Assembly (NCBI GenBank): GCA_029378245.1
Contig: JARKIF010000022.1
Span: 744,001-808,000 of the forward strand
DNA: 64,000 nucleotides
Source of the DNA: Roridomyces roridus
Taxonomy: Eukaryota; Basidiomycota; Agaricomycetes; Agaricales; Mycenaceae
Reading direction: 5' to 3'
Part shown: piece after piece, positions 42,804 through 54,982 of the stretch
How the letters are laid out: each line of letters starts with the position of its first letter
How positions within the stretch are numbered: the first letter of the stretch is position 1
The notes under the pieces: generated by a model
Databases searched by the model: none
Seen by the model: only the letters and a program-made list of their open reading frames with translations
Told to the model about the DNA's origin: nothing
Translations under genes and position numbers: made by a program

Positions 42804-43750
42804 ACAGACAAAGCCCGCCCGGGGGTCAACTGGGTGGGAAAGAAAAGGAAGGGACAGCCTTCAAGGAAGAATTGTTGATGCGCTCAAGCGACCGCCCAGC
42901 AGACAGCCCGGAAATATGATTGATATCATGTCAGTGATTGTCGCGACTGCCGGGAATGGTACTCCCGGTTGCCTCCCGGTTTTGTAGAACAATTCAGACA
43001 GGACACTAGTACTACAAGGACAGTGAGTCGACACCCGGTTCAACATAGTATGTTCGCGCAAGAGTCTGTATCCGCTGTTCTTGTTCAACCGGCAATCATA
43101 CTGTGCCGCAAGGGCATGTAAGCGGCGAGGCTGCCTCGTTGCGTGCTGAGATCTGAGTTACTCCGGCTCTTTGGGTCCCGGTGATCTGCCGCCTATTGCG
43201 GCTGTAGTCTGCTCTTGACATGGATGAGGCTACCACAGAGACAACATACAATGGGGAAATGTTAGCTCAAACGGACTGGAGAGAGTTATGGTTGAATATG
43301 AATTCAATATTGATTCAATACCTGTAGACAGTATGAAGTAGTTGTATTTTGAGACAGAACCAAATGCGTCAAACTCACGGCGTGCAGCGTCCTCGCACCG
43401 CGGCTCGATCCGCCGTTTCATGGGGGAGGTGGGACCTACATCGGGCAAGGAGGGGTGGGGATTCCCGGCTCGCCGAACTATTGAGGGTTGTAATTACTTA
43501 ATCTTGCGAGCCCCCCAATCTGGATTTCCTTAACGAGCGCAGAGCGCTTGCATTCTCGCAAGTATTTTACAGTTTACTTGCTTGAATTTGACGGTTGAAA
43601 CAGTTGCGGGCTACTTCGGGCAACTCCTACGTTACTTGTGCGTGTTTGCCTTTCGATCGGCCTCGGCTCAGCAAGTGTGATCCGATACTCGTCCTCACTC
43701 TCTCCGCACCACCACCTCATGTCCTGACTCCCTCTTTCCGCTATCCAAGC
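42804..43750. other. Intergenic, no supported gene
   Basis: The divergent promoter region between the membrane protein and the F-box gene. No RNA gene, repeat or coding frame supported. Confidence 0.5.
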
Positions 43751-44702
43751 ATGACTGTCGACACAGCTGAAGCCTCCAGGCTACCCTTTGAGCTGGAAAG
43801 GGACATCTTCGAGCTAGCAGCGCGCTCGAGCCCGACGTGCATCCCGGGTCTTATCATGGTCGCTCAGCGCGTAAAAACATGGTGCGTGCACCCATACATC
43901 CACCCTCACTCCCCTTTCAACACCCTCTAGGCTTGAGCCCATCCTTTACAACGTCCTCGTCCTCTCCGACCGCCCAGGCAACCTCCACCTCTCCTGGACC
44001 ACCCTCTGTTTCCTCGCCGACTCCAAACCCTTATCCTTCTGGGGCTCCACAGTCAACCACCTCCTCATCTCTTCACGCTACCCAGCAGACATCCCAGGCA
44101 TCCTCGCTGCATGTGGGGGCGTCACCGACCTGGGTCTGCGGCATCCCGAAGTCAGCCCCGCATGCCTCCCCGCACTATCCGTATTACCACTCACCCGCTT
44201 CTTCGCCGAGCTGCGGCCGTTATTCGCACGTGCTGTGGACTTTCAGCACCCACTTTTTCGGGGGCTGACACACCTCGGGATCGCTGATTTCCTTACCGAC
44301 GCGGATTGTGCGGCCTGGACGGAGGGACTCGCATCTCTCCCTGCACTCACGCACGTGTCATTCCATAATCGTCACCATACACCCCTCTTCCAAGCCCTGC
44401 TCTCCCGGTGTACGGGCTTGGAGGCCCTCGTCTTGTGTTGCGCGACGACGCAATATTTCGATTTATTCAAAGCCCGTACGGCGTGGATGGGGTACGACGT
44501 GCGGGCGGTGATGATACTCGTTCCGAGCTCGTGTGCAGATTGGGTTTGTGGCGCACGGGGAGGGGAGGATCATTGGGTGCGTTCGGAGAGATGGATTAGG
44601 TGGCGGAGGGAAGGTGGGGTGAGAGGTGAGTTATTTTTTGCTCCTTGCGATCTGGACCGTGGCTTATGATGCGATATAGCGGACGCCTATATCGTCGAAT
44701 GA
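43751..44702 (+). CDS. F-box-like protein (282 aa, 3 exons)
   Basis: Exons 43751-43881, 43931-44625 and 44680-44702. The N-terminus SRLPFELERDIFELAARSSP is the agaricomycete F-box-like motif, followed by LIMVAQRVKTWLEPILYNVLVL, the usual second half. The body is leucine-rich (HLSWTTLCFLADSKPLSFW, FRGLTHLGIADFL). The 23-base last exon adds ADAYIVE before TGA. Members of this family are numerous in mushrooms, shorter than the 13-kb F-box protein and of a different subfamily. Possible adaptor of SCF ubiquitin ligases by family. Confidence 0.82.
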
Positions 44703-44770
44703 ACCGTCAATGTAATTGTATTGTCGCAATGCTCTGCTATTTATCTGTATCACCTCTGCCTTTTTGTGTC

Positions 44771-44820
44771 GGTGTCCGAATGGCTGGGTACGTCTGGTGT
44801 CCGAATGGCTGGGTACGTCT
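44771..44820. repeat. 25-bp perfect tandem duplication
   Basis: GGTGTCCGAATGGCTGGGTA plus CGTCT occurs twice without a mismatch, 70 bases after the F-box gene stop, in its likely 3' UTR. Confidence 0.9.
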
Positions 44821-45179
44821 GATTTCATCTCGGCTGGTTGCTTCATTTCGTCTAGTCCCAACGGTTCAAGGTAGTTAGACACGGACCCTCGGACTTCGTT
44901 AACTTTCAAATTGAGTTGACTCCAGATATCAATCCCGCACGTATTATCTATGGAACGGATCTTGGACTCGCTGGTGTTCCGACTTCAGTGTCACTGTCTG
45001 AGTTGGACCTCGATAACAAATTTAGCCAGCAAGTTTAAGCTCAGCGTCGACATCCTATTCAATGTTTTCAAGGACCCTACAGCTGAGTTGCACGCTCGAA
45101 CTTGGGCTTAGGATGGGACTTGAACGCTTGAACGCTGAACTTGCCTGCATTCTCTCGTTCTCTTATTGCCGTCGTGGTG

Positions 45180-45276
45180 AGTGAACCGGTCCCAAGAGTG
45201 GTATGAGCGTGCGATTGCAATAGTTATACCCCACACTGTTATCGCGAGGTCCTGGGTTCGACCCCCAGCAGCTGCT
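45180..45276 (+). pseudogene. tRNA-Cys-like sequence (GCA), probably a tRNA-derived relic
   Basis: A perfect T arm CTGGG-TTCGACC-CCCAG (45252-45268) follows an AGGTC variable region. Upstream TGCGA/TCGCG can form the anticodon stem with TTGCAA in the loop and an extra ~20 bases that would be an intron after the anticodon. The D arm (GGTC/GAGC) has one mismatch. No 5' strand pairs with the expected 3' acceptor CAGCTGC, so a working tRNA is unlikely; a T6 run follows. Confidence 0.45.
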
Positions 45277-46118
45277 TCCATCCGCTGTCCGGTGTTTTTT
45301 CTCCACTCACTGCGCTCCCCGTCCTTCAGTGCCAGCGAGACCCTGCTTGCAGTTTTTAAGTTTTACATCCCGCTCGGAGAGCTGATTTGCCTGTTGGATC
45401 CTGCTCAGATGAGGATACATACCTCTGCACTCGGCGGCTCGATTTGCGCGATGCATTTCATGTGGCAGCCCTCCAGGAACTATGTGCTAAAATCGTGTTT
45501 TACACTGTCCCTTAAACTTCAACCACGTACTTAGATGTGCATCTTGGGCTTCTGACTTGTCCAATTGGTCTTAACGCTTCAAGCATTCCCGTTTCCGATC
45601 GTCAAAGCTTCGTTGCAATCGGAATTCACGTCAAGAACCAAGCTACTTATGTGCATTGTGCGACATCGTAATTATCTCATCCAGTACTTTTACAGATATG
45701 AAGGTACTAAAGTGCGCGCCGAAAATGCTCAGTTCCCGATTGGCCTGTTTGCTTCTAGAATCTACTGCGCACTACGTATACGAGTGCCATTGTCCTATTC
45801 CTATCCAGTCCTGTGCCTCAAGGTCCAACGATATGTCCCCAACGAGAATGTCTTCGACCTCGATAGGCGCAGCATGATTCTGCGTTGCGGGGAAGTGCCC
45901 TGCCCTACAGCGGATGCTTGATCGAACCATGAAAACTCACGGAAGATGAAAACAGACTGAGAGGAGACATAGAGAGTATTGTCCATGCGGCTCCCTTGAG
46001 ATGAAGCAGAGGGAACGGACAGAATGGCTGGGAGCGGGCCATGTGATTGGAGTATATATGTGTCCTGGGCCGGAATCCCATTGCCTCCTGCTCAAAAGAC
46101 GAACCTAGTCCGCCTCAC

Positions 46119-46178
46119 CTCGCCATGTCCGCCTTATAACTCGCCATGTCCGCCTTATAGCTCGCCATGTCCGCCTCT
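46119..46178. repeat. 21-bp tandem repeat, nearly three units
   Basis: CTCGCCATGTCCGCCTTATA plus A or G, two full copies and a third that diverges after 17 bases. Confidence 0.85.
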
Positions 46179-46586
46179 CCTCGCCACTCGTCCTCGTCGA
46201 GCAGCGCAAGATACACCTCGCCTGCCAGCCCGGGTACATGCCTGCCGCAGAGCGAATCTCTCCTGTTCGTACCGCCGCTCATCATGCACACCACGTTCAC
46301 TCTGTCTCCTGCCAGCACCACATCCGAGTAGACATGCGAACGCAGTGCCAGATGCTTCGCTCGGCGTGTGATACTTGTGTGATACCGTTACCGTAGTAGT
46401 AACCGTACTTATACATACGCGAGCCGTCGGCGTCGGTGTCGCCGCGCCAGTTCATAGTGCACCTTGTGCAATTACCGCTGTAATAATCACGTTTTTCGCG
46501 CCGACAGCCGCATGATCAATGCCGGTCGATGGGCCTGGTCATTGCCGTCTCCTGAGTCTACACATCAGCAACTTGACAACTTCAGC

Positions 46587-46703
46587 TTTTGCGTCTTTTC
46601 TGGCTTTTTTCGAGCCAAAAAGACGCAAAAGTGCGAAAGAGGAAAAAGCACCTAGCCACTTTTTTAAGCTAGGTCCGTTTGCGTAAAAAAGCGCTTTTTC
46701 CTC
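46587..46703. repeat. Nested foldback hairpins
   Basis: A 13-bp perfect stem TTTTGCGTCTTTT (46587-46599) / AAAAGACGCAAAA (46618-46630) is followed at once by GAGGAAAAAGC (46639-46649) / GCTTTTTCCTC (46693-46703), with a further ACCTAGC/GCTAGGT stem inside (46650-46656 / 46668-46674). No coding frame explains this. Confidence 0.8.
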
Positions 46704-48507
46704 CCAGAAAAGCGGTGTGGTCGTAGCAAAAAGCACTCCAGAAGCTGCCCTGCTCATGATACACCAATGAGGGCAGACATTGAAATATATTAGATGGAGC
46801 ACTATCGAAGGTACAAATCTACTTAATGCGAACAAGGTGTAGGGTAACATCCAACAACGGCGCGGGACCCGTGATCATACTGCTGAGTCAAAACTCAGAC
46901 CGAGGATCATCCGGCGGCGGAACGAAGACATACCGAGGCAGGGGAACAACCAGAGTGCACCAATGGATGACCTCCGTAGTGTTAACCGGCTGGCGGACAG
47001 ATGTGAGGCAAGTGAGCCGTAGCGCGGCGCGCCGCCCAGGCCGACTGCGTGGTAGCCAGTGACTTACGGTCCCGAGACGGGGCAAGCCCAGCTGATGTAC
47101 GTCAGCCTGGAAACGAGGGATATGAATGACACATACTGACATATGCGGCAGCAGCCGCAGATGGCGCAGCGATGTGTCTAGTCACCCTGCGAGGGTCTTT
47201 ATTAGTAGGTTGCGAGAACTGTGCAGGAGCCGATGTATGTACACACCATTGACCGGAAGGGCTAAGCGTCGGGACACAGCACTCGGCGGATGGAGTCTAC
47301 AAAGAAAGAGTCATTGTCAGACTCTGACAGCTCAGGCAGCTAGAGGATGCGCACCGGTTTCCATTCTGAGGTAGTGTACCGAGTCTGAACCAGCGAGGCG
47401 GAGGGACGGAGAGTCTGAGTCGGTCCGAGATGAGGGGAGAAAAGAAGAGGGAATTGTTGGCGTTTGTTGTCTTCCATCCCAATTCAGTCATCAACAACAC
47501 CACGTGTGCGGGCGGCCGCAACGCCATGACACGATTACTGACAAGCATCACCACCTGTTGACTCGTACCACCATCCCGTCCGCCCGTCGCCGCCTCGTCC
47601 TCTAGTAGCTCTACGCCTGAACGCTGTTTGATAAATCAGCCTCTGCTTCTGTCCACCACAAGTGATTCCCTTGGCATTCTGTGGACTCAGTGAGTGGTTG
47701 TGTTCCACAGTTCCAGTCTTTTTGTCTCTGCTTACATGCCCAGATATCGCTATATCTATCCTATCTACTACATGTCCCTATCGAGCCATACAATCCATTT
47801 CCCCTTCTTGACAGTCTTCTTCCGATGTCTTCATTACACTCAACCTCGCCGCTCCTGCTTTTAGAATCCATGAACGCGTTCCGGCAGTTAAATCATGGTA
47901 CAGCAGACCTCCCCAATATGATTGTGTCTTCATCGAGTATGACGCAGATGCCGACGGGTTCCGTGGTCTCCATGCTGCCCGCGTGCGCCTATTCAATTCA
48001 AGTACCGCGGTGTCGACTCTGGTAGTGGTATCCCTTGGCGCAGTTTTGTGGGCTGCGCAGCTTATTGGGGTGGCTGGGAAGGACAAGTTCTTCAATTTTT
48101 CTCGCTCACTTGATGTGTTCAACGCATTCTAAGTTAACAGCTATGCAGATCATAAAGCGCACGAAATTGCATTTTGAACATACTTAGTAGTGGTAGCGGT
48201 TTATGTAATTTACATGAACTGGGACTCGCTTTTTTGACCACTTTTAATTGCAGCTGGTTCCGCACCGAAAAGACGAAAAGAGTCGAAAGCAAATCTCGAC
48301 CACGGAAAGTCCAGCGGAAAGTGCCAGAAAAAGACGAAAGTGGAAAAAGCACCAGAAAAGGTCTCGAGGTGCCCAGAAAAGAGGGTGTCAAGTTGCTGAT
48401 GCAGAAAGCGGGGTGTACGAAGAGTCTATAAAAAAATAGCCATAGGTGTATGAGGTCTACCGAATCTATCACATTTCGTAGAATTCTGGGCTCACGGTTT
48501 TTCTGGA

Positions 48508-48558
48508 ATTGTCCAATTGCTTTGTTCTGAACGCTTCAAGCATTCCGGTTTCCGATCC
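48508..48558. repeat. Dispersed repeat, second copy (first at 45557-45600)
   Basis: TTGTCCAATTG, then AACGCTTCAAGCATTCC and GTTTCCGATC occur in the same order in both places, with small insertions. Neither lies in a gene, so they are likely remains of one repeat family. Confidence 0.65.
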
Positions 48559-48826
48559 GGATCAAGGGTACGAAGTTGCCATCAGGCGGCCATCAGGTGG
48601 CCAAGCTTTGCCAAACATCATCAGCTTTTGACTCACCACCATCTCTTTTCTTCTGCGATGACCGAGAGCAGCATATCCCGCATCGCGATAGCCGCGGCTA
48701 CCACTATGCCCTCGGCCACGAGACCGATCCAAAGCCTCGCGATCTCGCGAGCCCGCTTCTGATTCACTGCGTGTACCGTGTAGGCAGGGCCATCTCCGCC
48801 GCACACGAACCGCCGTCTAGACGTAT

Positions 48827-51800
48827 ATGTACCTGAACCACCACCACGGCACTCATCTTCCCCACATCCCAATGGATATCGATCCCACCGACGTCGCCTC
48901 TGCCTGGCTCCGACGCTTCTCATCCTCCCTCACCCTCCTAGACCTCCCCCAAATCGCCTCCTGTATACACGAGGATGGATTCCTCCGCGACATCCTCGTC
49001 TTCTCCTGGTCTAATCGCACACTTGCCGGACCCGCCAAAATCATCTCCTACCTTGAAGCAGCCCGGTCCGCCGCAGCTGCTATCACCTCAGTCAAGTTGG
49101 ACACGCGGATGTATCTGAGCCCCGACTTTGACGCAGGAACGACCACCGTTTCATCTGGTTTCACCTTTGAGAGTGCTGTGGGCTCGGGGCAGGGGTACTT
49201 TTCCCTCACTCCTGAGGAGACGACGGGGGAGTGGCGCGCGATGTCGGTGTTTATGATGCTGAGCGACATACGGGGGCACGAGGAGGGCGGACCTGAGGAA
49301 GGCGTCTATGGTGAATATACGATTGCTTGGGGGGAAATTATTCGCGAGAGGCGAGCGAGGATAGAGCGGGATCCGTATGTACTTATCGGTCAGTCTTCTT
49401 TCAGTCATCGGGCGTGGTTCTAACATGTGAATCAAAGTCGGCGCGGGGCAGACAGGTCTCAATATGGCGGCGAGGTTTAAGCAGATGGACATCCCGACGT
49501 TGATTGTGGAGAAGAATGCGCAGATTGGGGACAACTGGCGTCAGCGATACCCGACACTCACTTTGCACACTGTCAAGAAATTTACGGAGAGTGCGTCTTA
49601 TTCTCATCTCACTCGATCGGGTTGTCAATTCGCCACAGTGTTATATCAGCCGTACCCTAACCTGGCCACATTCGCCGCTAAAGACAAGGTCGGTCAATGG
49701 CTCCACCAATACGCCGGATCCGACGACCTCGTCGTCCTAACCTCTTCGTATCCTCTCCCAACGCCGACATACGACGCGGCAGCTAAACGTTGGACCGTCG
49801 GCATCAATCACGAGGGCACACCCGTCACCATCCATCCCGCGCATATCGTCCTCGCAACCGGCATCATGGGCGCTCCGAAGTACCCTACATCACCCTCCAC
49901 GCCGCTCACTACCGCAGTGGTGCAGCATTTTCGGGTCATCGCGTCATCGTTGTCGGTGCTGGGAGCAGTTCGGCGGATATATGCCAGGACCTCGTGGTGC
50001 AGGGTGCCGCGAGCGTGACGATGGTACAGCGCTCGTCGACCTGTGTTGTGAGTGTGGATACTATTAGACGGGTGATGGAGTGCGAGACCGGAGGGGATGG
50101 CCATTGAGGTGTCGGACTTCAAGGCGGAGGTGACGCCGTATCTTTTGGCGAAGCGTGTCATGAGTATGCATGAGGAGGAGGCGTGGGAGGCCGAGAAGGA
50201 GACGCATAGGGGATTGAGGGAGGCGGGGATGAAGCTGAATATGGGTCCCGATGGTGCGGGCACTTTGGGGCTCGCAAGGGAACGTTTTGGAGGTACCGCT
50301 TTCAATGCCTGTTTCAGTCAAGTTTGTCGTTGGCTCAACGCTTCGCAGGATTCTGTCAGCCACTTGACCTCTCGAGATGAAATCCATTTACTCACGTTCT
50401 CCAGGGCTCGACGTCGGCTGCGCTAAACTCATCCGGGAACATAAAGTGCTCATCAAACAAGGCGTCGAACCCGCACGTTTCACCGAAGACGCCCTTATCT
50501 TCACCGACGAATCGTCACCCCCAGCGGACGTCGTCATCTACGCGTAAGCTTCCAATCTTGGCCACGGATGTATACTGGCATCTAAGAATGTTTATTCCTG
50601 ATACCGTTAGGTACAGGTTTCTATAGGGCGCCCTAATTTCAGGTTTTTGCGGGCAATCACGTTTTTGTCGTTGGTTTTTGCGTCAGCACTGATGCATCCA
50701 GCCAAATCCTGCATCAAGCCGATGATTGCGCGCTTCCAACGCAATATCAATGACCTCAACCTTCGGGAGCAGTCGTATCCGATGGATTTTTCAACATCTG
50801 CGCAAATGCCATGCGCAGATGTCGGGTTCTTTGCCGAAGGAAATCCCAGGACTGTCACGGACTGCTTCCGAAGGCCTTTCGCTCTCTTTCGCTCTCCTCC
50901 ACCAACCTCTTGCCCAGCTTCCAGATGCCGCAAGTACACCATGTTCATGGAAGTCTAGCGAACTTGTGAGCTGGACGCCGTCTTGTGACGGAGGAGTGAC
51001 AGGTGGCAGTGAGCCCCTCTTGATCTCTTACCACCACCACCTGCACGACGGCTACGATTCCCCGGCCGACTCGACTCTCACACTACAGACTATCCACTCA
51101 TCCTTGCAAGAACCTACATTGCCAGCCTATCCTATTCGCACTAGCCACCTTTCCGGCACCCCTCAGTCGGCCTCGCCAATGCCCCCTGCCAGCCTCCAGG
51201 AACCCTCTTCATTGTCGGCGCCGCATTTCCTCGCGCCATTTCCCCAACACCCACCGCTTTCACCTCGCTGGCGGACGCTAGTTGGATGCTAGAAGGCTGG
51301 GCACCAGTAAGTCCCTAGCAACGGCTGACCAGATAGGAGTCGTCTATTCGAGGCCATTCTGAATTCAGTGTATTCGAACTTCCGCGTATTCCAGAGCATT
51401 CATCATTCGGCGTATCTGAACCTCCGCAATCCAGTCCTTCATGATTCAGTTCATTTCGATTTGCTCAAACCCCTCTCCAATTTGGATGCTCAATGATCAA
51501 TCCCCATTCACGATCCCTCTACACGAACCACTGCCTTTCGCTTTGTTTGCAATTCGGGATTCATAAGCGCCCCAGTGATTACTGTCTAACCATTGCCGGG
51601 CCATTCCTATTTTGCTACACCGGCTCCTCAGACCGTGTATCTTCTCGTCGTTGATTTCGGCCTCATGGTATGATGCGAACTGTGTTATTTCTAGCGCTTT
51701 CAGCAAACAACCAGCTCGATCCGGATGTTCAACCCTCGGTCACGATTCGTTCCCCTCCACTGGACCAGTAGGGATTGGTATTCACAATCTCCCGAGCGCA

Positions 51801-53178
51801 TGTAACCCTCGACCTGTAACCCTCGACCTTTCCATTCCTAAATCGGTGTTTCCGGCCATGCATGCTTCCAGTGCGAACTTTGCCATCGCGGGCTTACATC
51901 GCCAACACAATGACCTACTTATATTCGAACCTTGATTCACGTTCTCATATCCGCCCTTGTGTGCTCATTTTATCTGGGATTTTTCCGTGCCCCGGGCATC
52001 TCGTACTACTCTGTCATCAAGTACACCATGTTCATTGTCCTGTAAGTGTTTGTAACTTGTCCAGCGCAGCGGTCATCAAGAGCTCTCCCAACAAGTTTCA
52101 AAGGTATCGAGCAACGACTCTGACCAGAAAATATTGGCAAGACTCTGGCCGTCATTCAAGCACGACGCGGCCGACCGGCGTTGAAAACTAAGGAAGGACG
52201 AGAGTACGGGTGACATTTCTCCGCATACAACATATTTCGGATCTGCTGGAGGTTGCGGAAGGATCAACACCACAGGCGGCCCATTATGATCAGACGTGGA
52301 GTGATGCACGGATTAAGACAGCAAGGGGCAGCGGAGCGAGGGAGTGTGGCGCGTCACCCGCACGTAGCGGCACACGGACGAGCGACAACCTCCTACTCTG
52401 CATTGCTCTCCCAGATTTCTTTTTGCTTTCAACCCACATTTTGTGATTTGATTGTTTCTGAGAAGAGAGGGAGGAGCGAGGGAGTGCGGCGCGCAGGGGC
52501 ACACGGACGACTGACGACTGCAAAACTGGGGATCTGGATGTTGCTGATTTGTAGTCACTGGTGCTTTTATTTCGCAGCCTCGGATTTTAGGGCTCGATTT
52601 TATGCTGGTTTGCAGTTGCTGTAGGAATAGCTACATACTTGTACAGGCTGTTACTATGAATCCTATTAAGTGCCCAGAATTGCAGTCTACACCAGAATTG
52701 GTCTGCCTGCGAAAATGTTGACTGGATTCGAGCCTAGTTGCAGTCATGCTCGTAGAAAGAGGCTCGGTGGTAAGTAGTGTAGTGGCAAGCCGCAAATGGT
52801 ATCAGGCTATACCGCTTGCCGGCTCTACAGCTTTATTTAGTACCGGGTACGAGAATATTCGCGATAACATGCGAGCGCTCTTTGGAGATGGCGTCATTGA
52901 CCAGACGAGTCCGGTGTGGGGTATTGATGAAGAGGGCGAGATACGCGGGTGTTACCGTGCTTCTGGGTATCCGGGGGTGAGTTTCAAGCTCATGATTTGA
53001 AGTTCTGAGGCCAATATCGCGCAGCTCTGGTTTACGGGCGGGAATTTTGCCGTTTCGCGGTTTGGTTCCAAGCAGGTGGTGAGTGATTCGTTTTGGGTGA
53101 TTCGTATGATGGGAATTAATGGATGTTCTGCAGGGGTTGCTGATCAAGGCGATTCAGTTGGGTTTGTATGAGCAATAG
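48827..53178 (+). pseudogene. Flavin-containing monooxygenase (YUCCA-like) gene, broken
   Basis: The N-terminal domain (DVASAWLRRFSSSL, GFLRDILVFSW, WRAMSVFMML) leads to the FAD motif VGAGQTGLNMAARF, then DNWRQRYPTLTLHT, LYQPYP and IVLATGIMGAP. The second nucleotide motif VIVVGAGSSSADICQDL is present but out of frame with the preceding part: about 20 residues are missing near 49885. Another gap and frame change lies near 50075 (after TCVVS, before EVSDFKAEV). The gene then stops at DVVIYA (50546) and resumes 2.29 kb later at TGYENIRDNMRALFGDGVI, ending GLLIKAIQLGLYEQ at 53178. Such enzymes use FAD and NADPH to oxygenate substrates. With two internal losses it is almost surely inactive. An inner start at 48872 is possible. 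Confidence 0.8.
50547..52837. mobile_element. 2.3-kb insertion in an intron of the monooxygenase gene
   Basis: A normal donor GTAAGC at 50547 and a TTTAG acceptor before 52838 bound the gap between two neighbouring codons of the monooxygenase; ordinary introns in this window are 43-75 bp. A TTAG occurs at both candidate junctions (before 50612 and before 52838). Inside I find no transposase, only short frames, and a direct repeat of about 40 bases (GGAGCGAGGGAGTG..GGCACACGGACGA) at ~52336 and ~52472. Element type unknown. Confidence 0.5.
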
Positions 53179-54907
53179 ATCAACTCGACTCGAGATCTAG
53201 GTTAGAAGCACTTTGAAAGCAAGCACAAATTTACGCCTGGGAGCTCTCACTCCAATTGCTACGCAAAAACGGTCAATTGGGGGCAGAAAATTCACCAAGC
53301 TCGAGAAAACTGACTGAACTCGTATATCGTGGGATGCATGTGCGCAGAATGATCTAGATCTCCAATCCGCATGGGTGGCGTCCCATATTCCAAATTCGGA
53401 TCGCCATGGGACCGCGCTCATTGGCAGACCGGGAGGTGTACAGTCACTCATGATCAAACCTTGGCTTGCACCACAATTACGCAAGTGTTGGGATCGTATT
53501 GCTGGGCGGCGAAGTGGACTGTGATTGAGACTCATGTAAGCCCACTGTACCCTCCTTCCGCTCCTGCCAGCGGGATATCAGACTCGGACTCACAAGTTTC
53601 CTCGTCAGCTTTCTCTGATCGGTGATCAAAATGGCTTCAAGCTTCAAGAGTCGTAACGAGTGGATGATTGTGTGCGGGAGCACACAGCATCGTCTTTCGT
53701 ATACTAGGTTTGCGGGCATTCTGCTCATCACTCGGGACCGAGGTTTCACGCCAATCAAGTCTCGCCATCAATTGCCGCTCATCTGGGGCTAGCGCTCATT
53801 ATTCTCTACCGATCCCGGTCTTTTGCAACCCTGAACCCTAGGCATCGCATCGTGTTGCCATTCCCTTCATTCCAAAGCAGCTCCACCGTCGAGCGAACTT
53901 TAAAATTCTTTTGTGCTCTCGGGAATATTTGACGTCACCGGGTATTTTGCGGAGCGTCCTTTCAAGACAGGCATGTGTGCGTCCGTCTTGATAACTCTGG
54001 CTCCCATATTCCATTCATCTTGGACAGTGTCTTTTCGGAGACATCCGCAGCAGGGCGGTTTTTGAGCGGGCGGCGGTTCTGCATCGAGGTTCTTGGCATG
54101 CCAGTCAAGATGAATACTGATGGGCTTCGCACGAATGCTCCACCGCCCCAAACCCGCAAAACACCGTGTCAGATGACGGCCGGGGATACCGCCTTGACTG
54201 AAAAGGATTTATTCTGGGAATTCAGGCACGCTCGGCGGGACTCTTCAGGAATGCCTGTCCAGCTCAGTGAGGTGTACCTCGTCCTTGTGTATCCGGAAAG
54301 TCGTAAAGCCTCAGCGTCCCGACTCTTTGAAGCAATGCGCATCTAGCTAGAGTCACAGGTATGGAGTTGGTGGGTGGGTCCATACTCATCAGTCGGCCTA
54401 CTTAGTCGACGTTCTTAGGTCTGACATCACAACGCCGAAAAACGTAGCTTCTCACATGGGGCTTGGAATAGGAACCACGTTTATCACTCTCACTCCAAGC
54501 AATCATAGCAATATACACTCCGGTGCGTATGCTCGCATCAGACTCTCATCAGCGACCAAGAATTCTCAGTAATTCGAGGTAATGGCAAGAGATGGGGCGT
54601 CACTGGTCACTGGGGCGTCGAGTTTTTGACCAGGCAAAGGAATTGAAATCTGACAAGAGCAAGACCAGAAATTCGACCGTGCCTTGGGGGCCGGGGCTTT
54701 CTCAACGCGGCCGGCTATTCAACTTTTATGGCGAGTCCCCGCCAAGTTGAGGTGATCCTTCCCACCCCACACTATATTTGTATTCAGAACACTACCGCAT
54801 CCGATGCGCGCCCATGCACCACAGATTATTTACCAAACAGACTCTCTCCTACTCCGACTCCGCCTGCAAATGACGCCTGAGTGACGAACGACACGGCTTT
54901 TGGGGCG
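53179..54907. other. Intergenic, no supported gene
   Basis: 1.7 kb without a credible gene. The plus-strand frame at 53975-54346 has no recognisable domain, and no splice sites join it to anything. Confidence 0.5.
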
Positions 54908-54915
54908 TATAAAAG
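54908..54915 (+). promoter_or_regulatory. TATA box of the secreted hydrophobic protein gene
   Basis: TATAAAAG lies 75 bases before the ATG at 54983, a normal distance for a strongly expressed fungal secreted-protein gene. Confidence 0.7.
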
Positions 54916-54982
54916 ACCAAGAAAGAGTCCTCCATTCAGCACGTTCAACGTACTACAACTCCAGCCACTAACCTCCCCAACA

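Larger units (their letters stand above)
44703..48826. other. 4.1-kb repeat-rich, gene-poor region
   Basis: No intact gene found. It holds a tRNA-like sequence (45.2 kb), tandem repeats (44.77, 46.12 kb), a foldback (46.6 kb) and one copy of a dispersed repeat (45.56 kb). A plus-strand frame at about 47890-48133 (PPQYDCVFIEYDADADG, AARVRLF) recalls the C-terminal region of Plavaka/KDZ transposon proteins and may be a relic. A minus-strand frame at 46115-46321 (VNVVCMMSGG, GEVYLALLDEDEW) is also protein-like but unrecognised. Confidence 0.5.

Noticed and set aside
53975..54346. 123-codon plus-strand frame
   Set aside because: No domain, no splice links and no promoter feature; left as non-coding.
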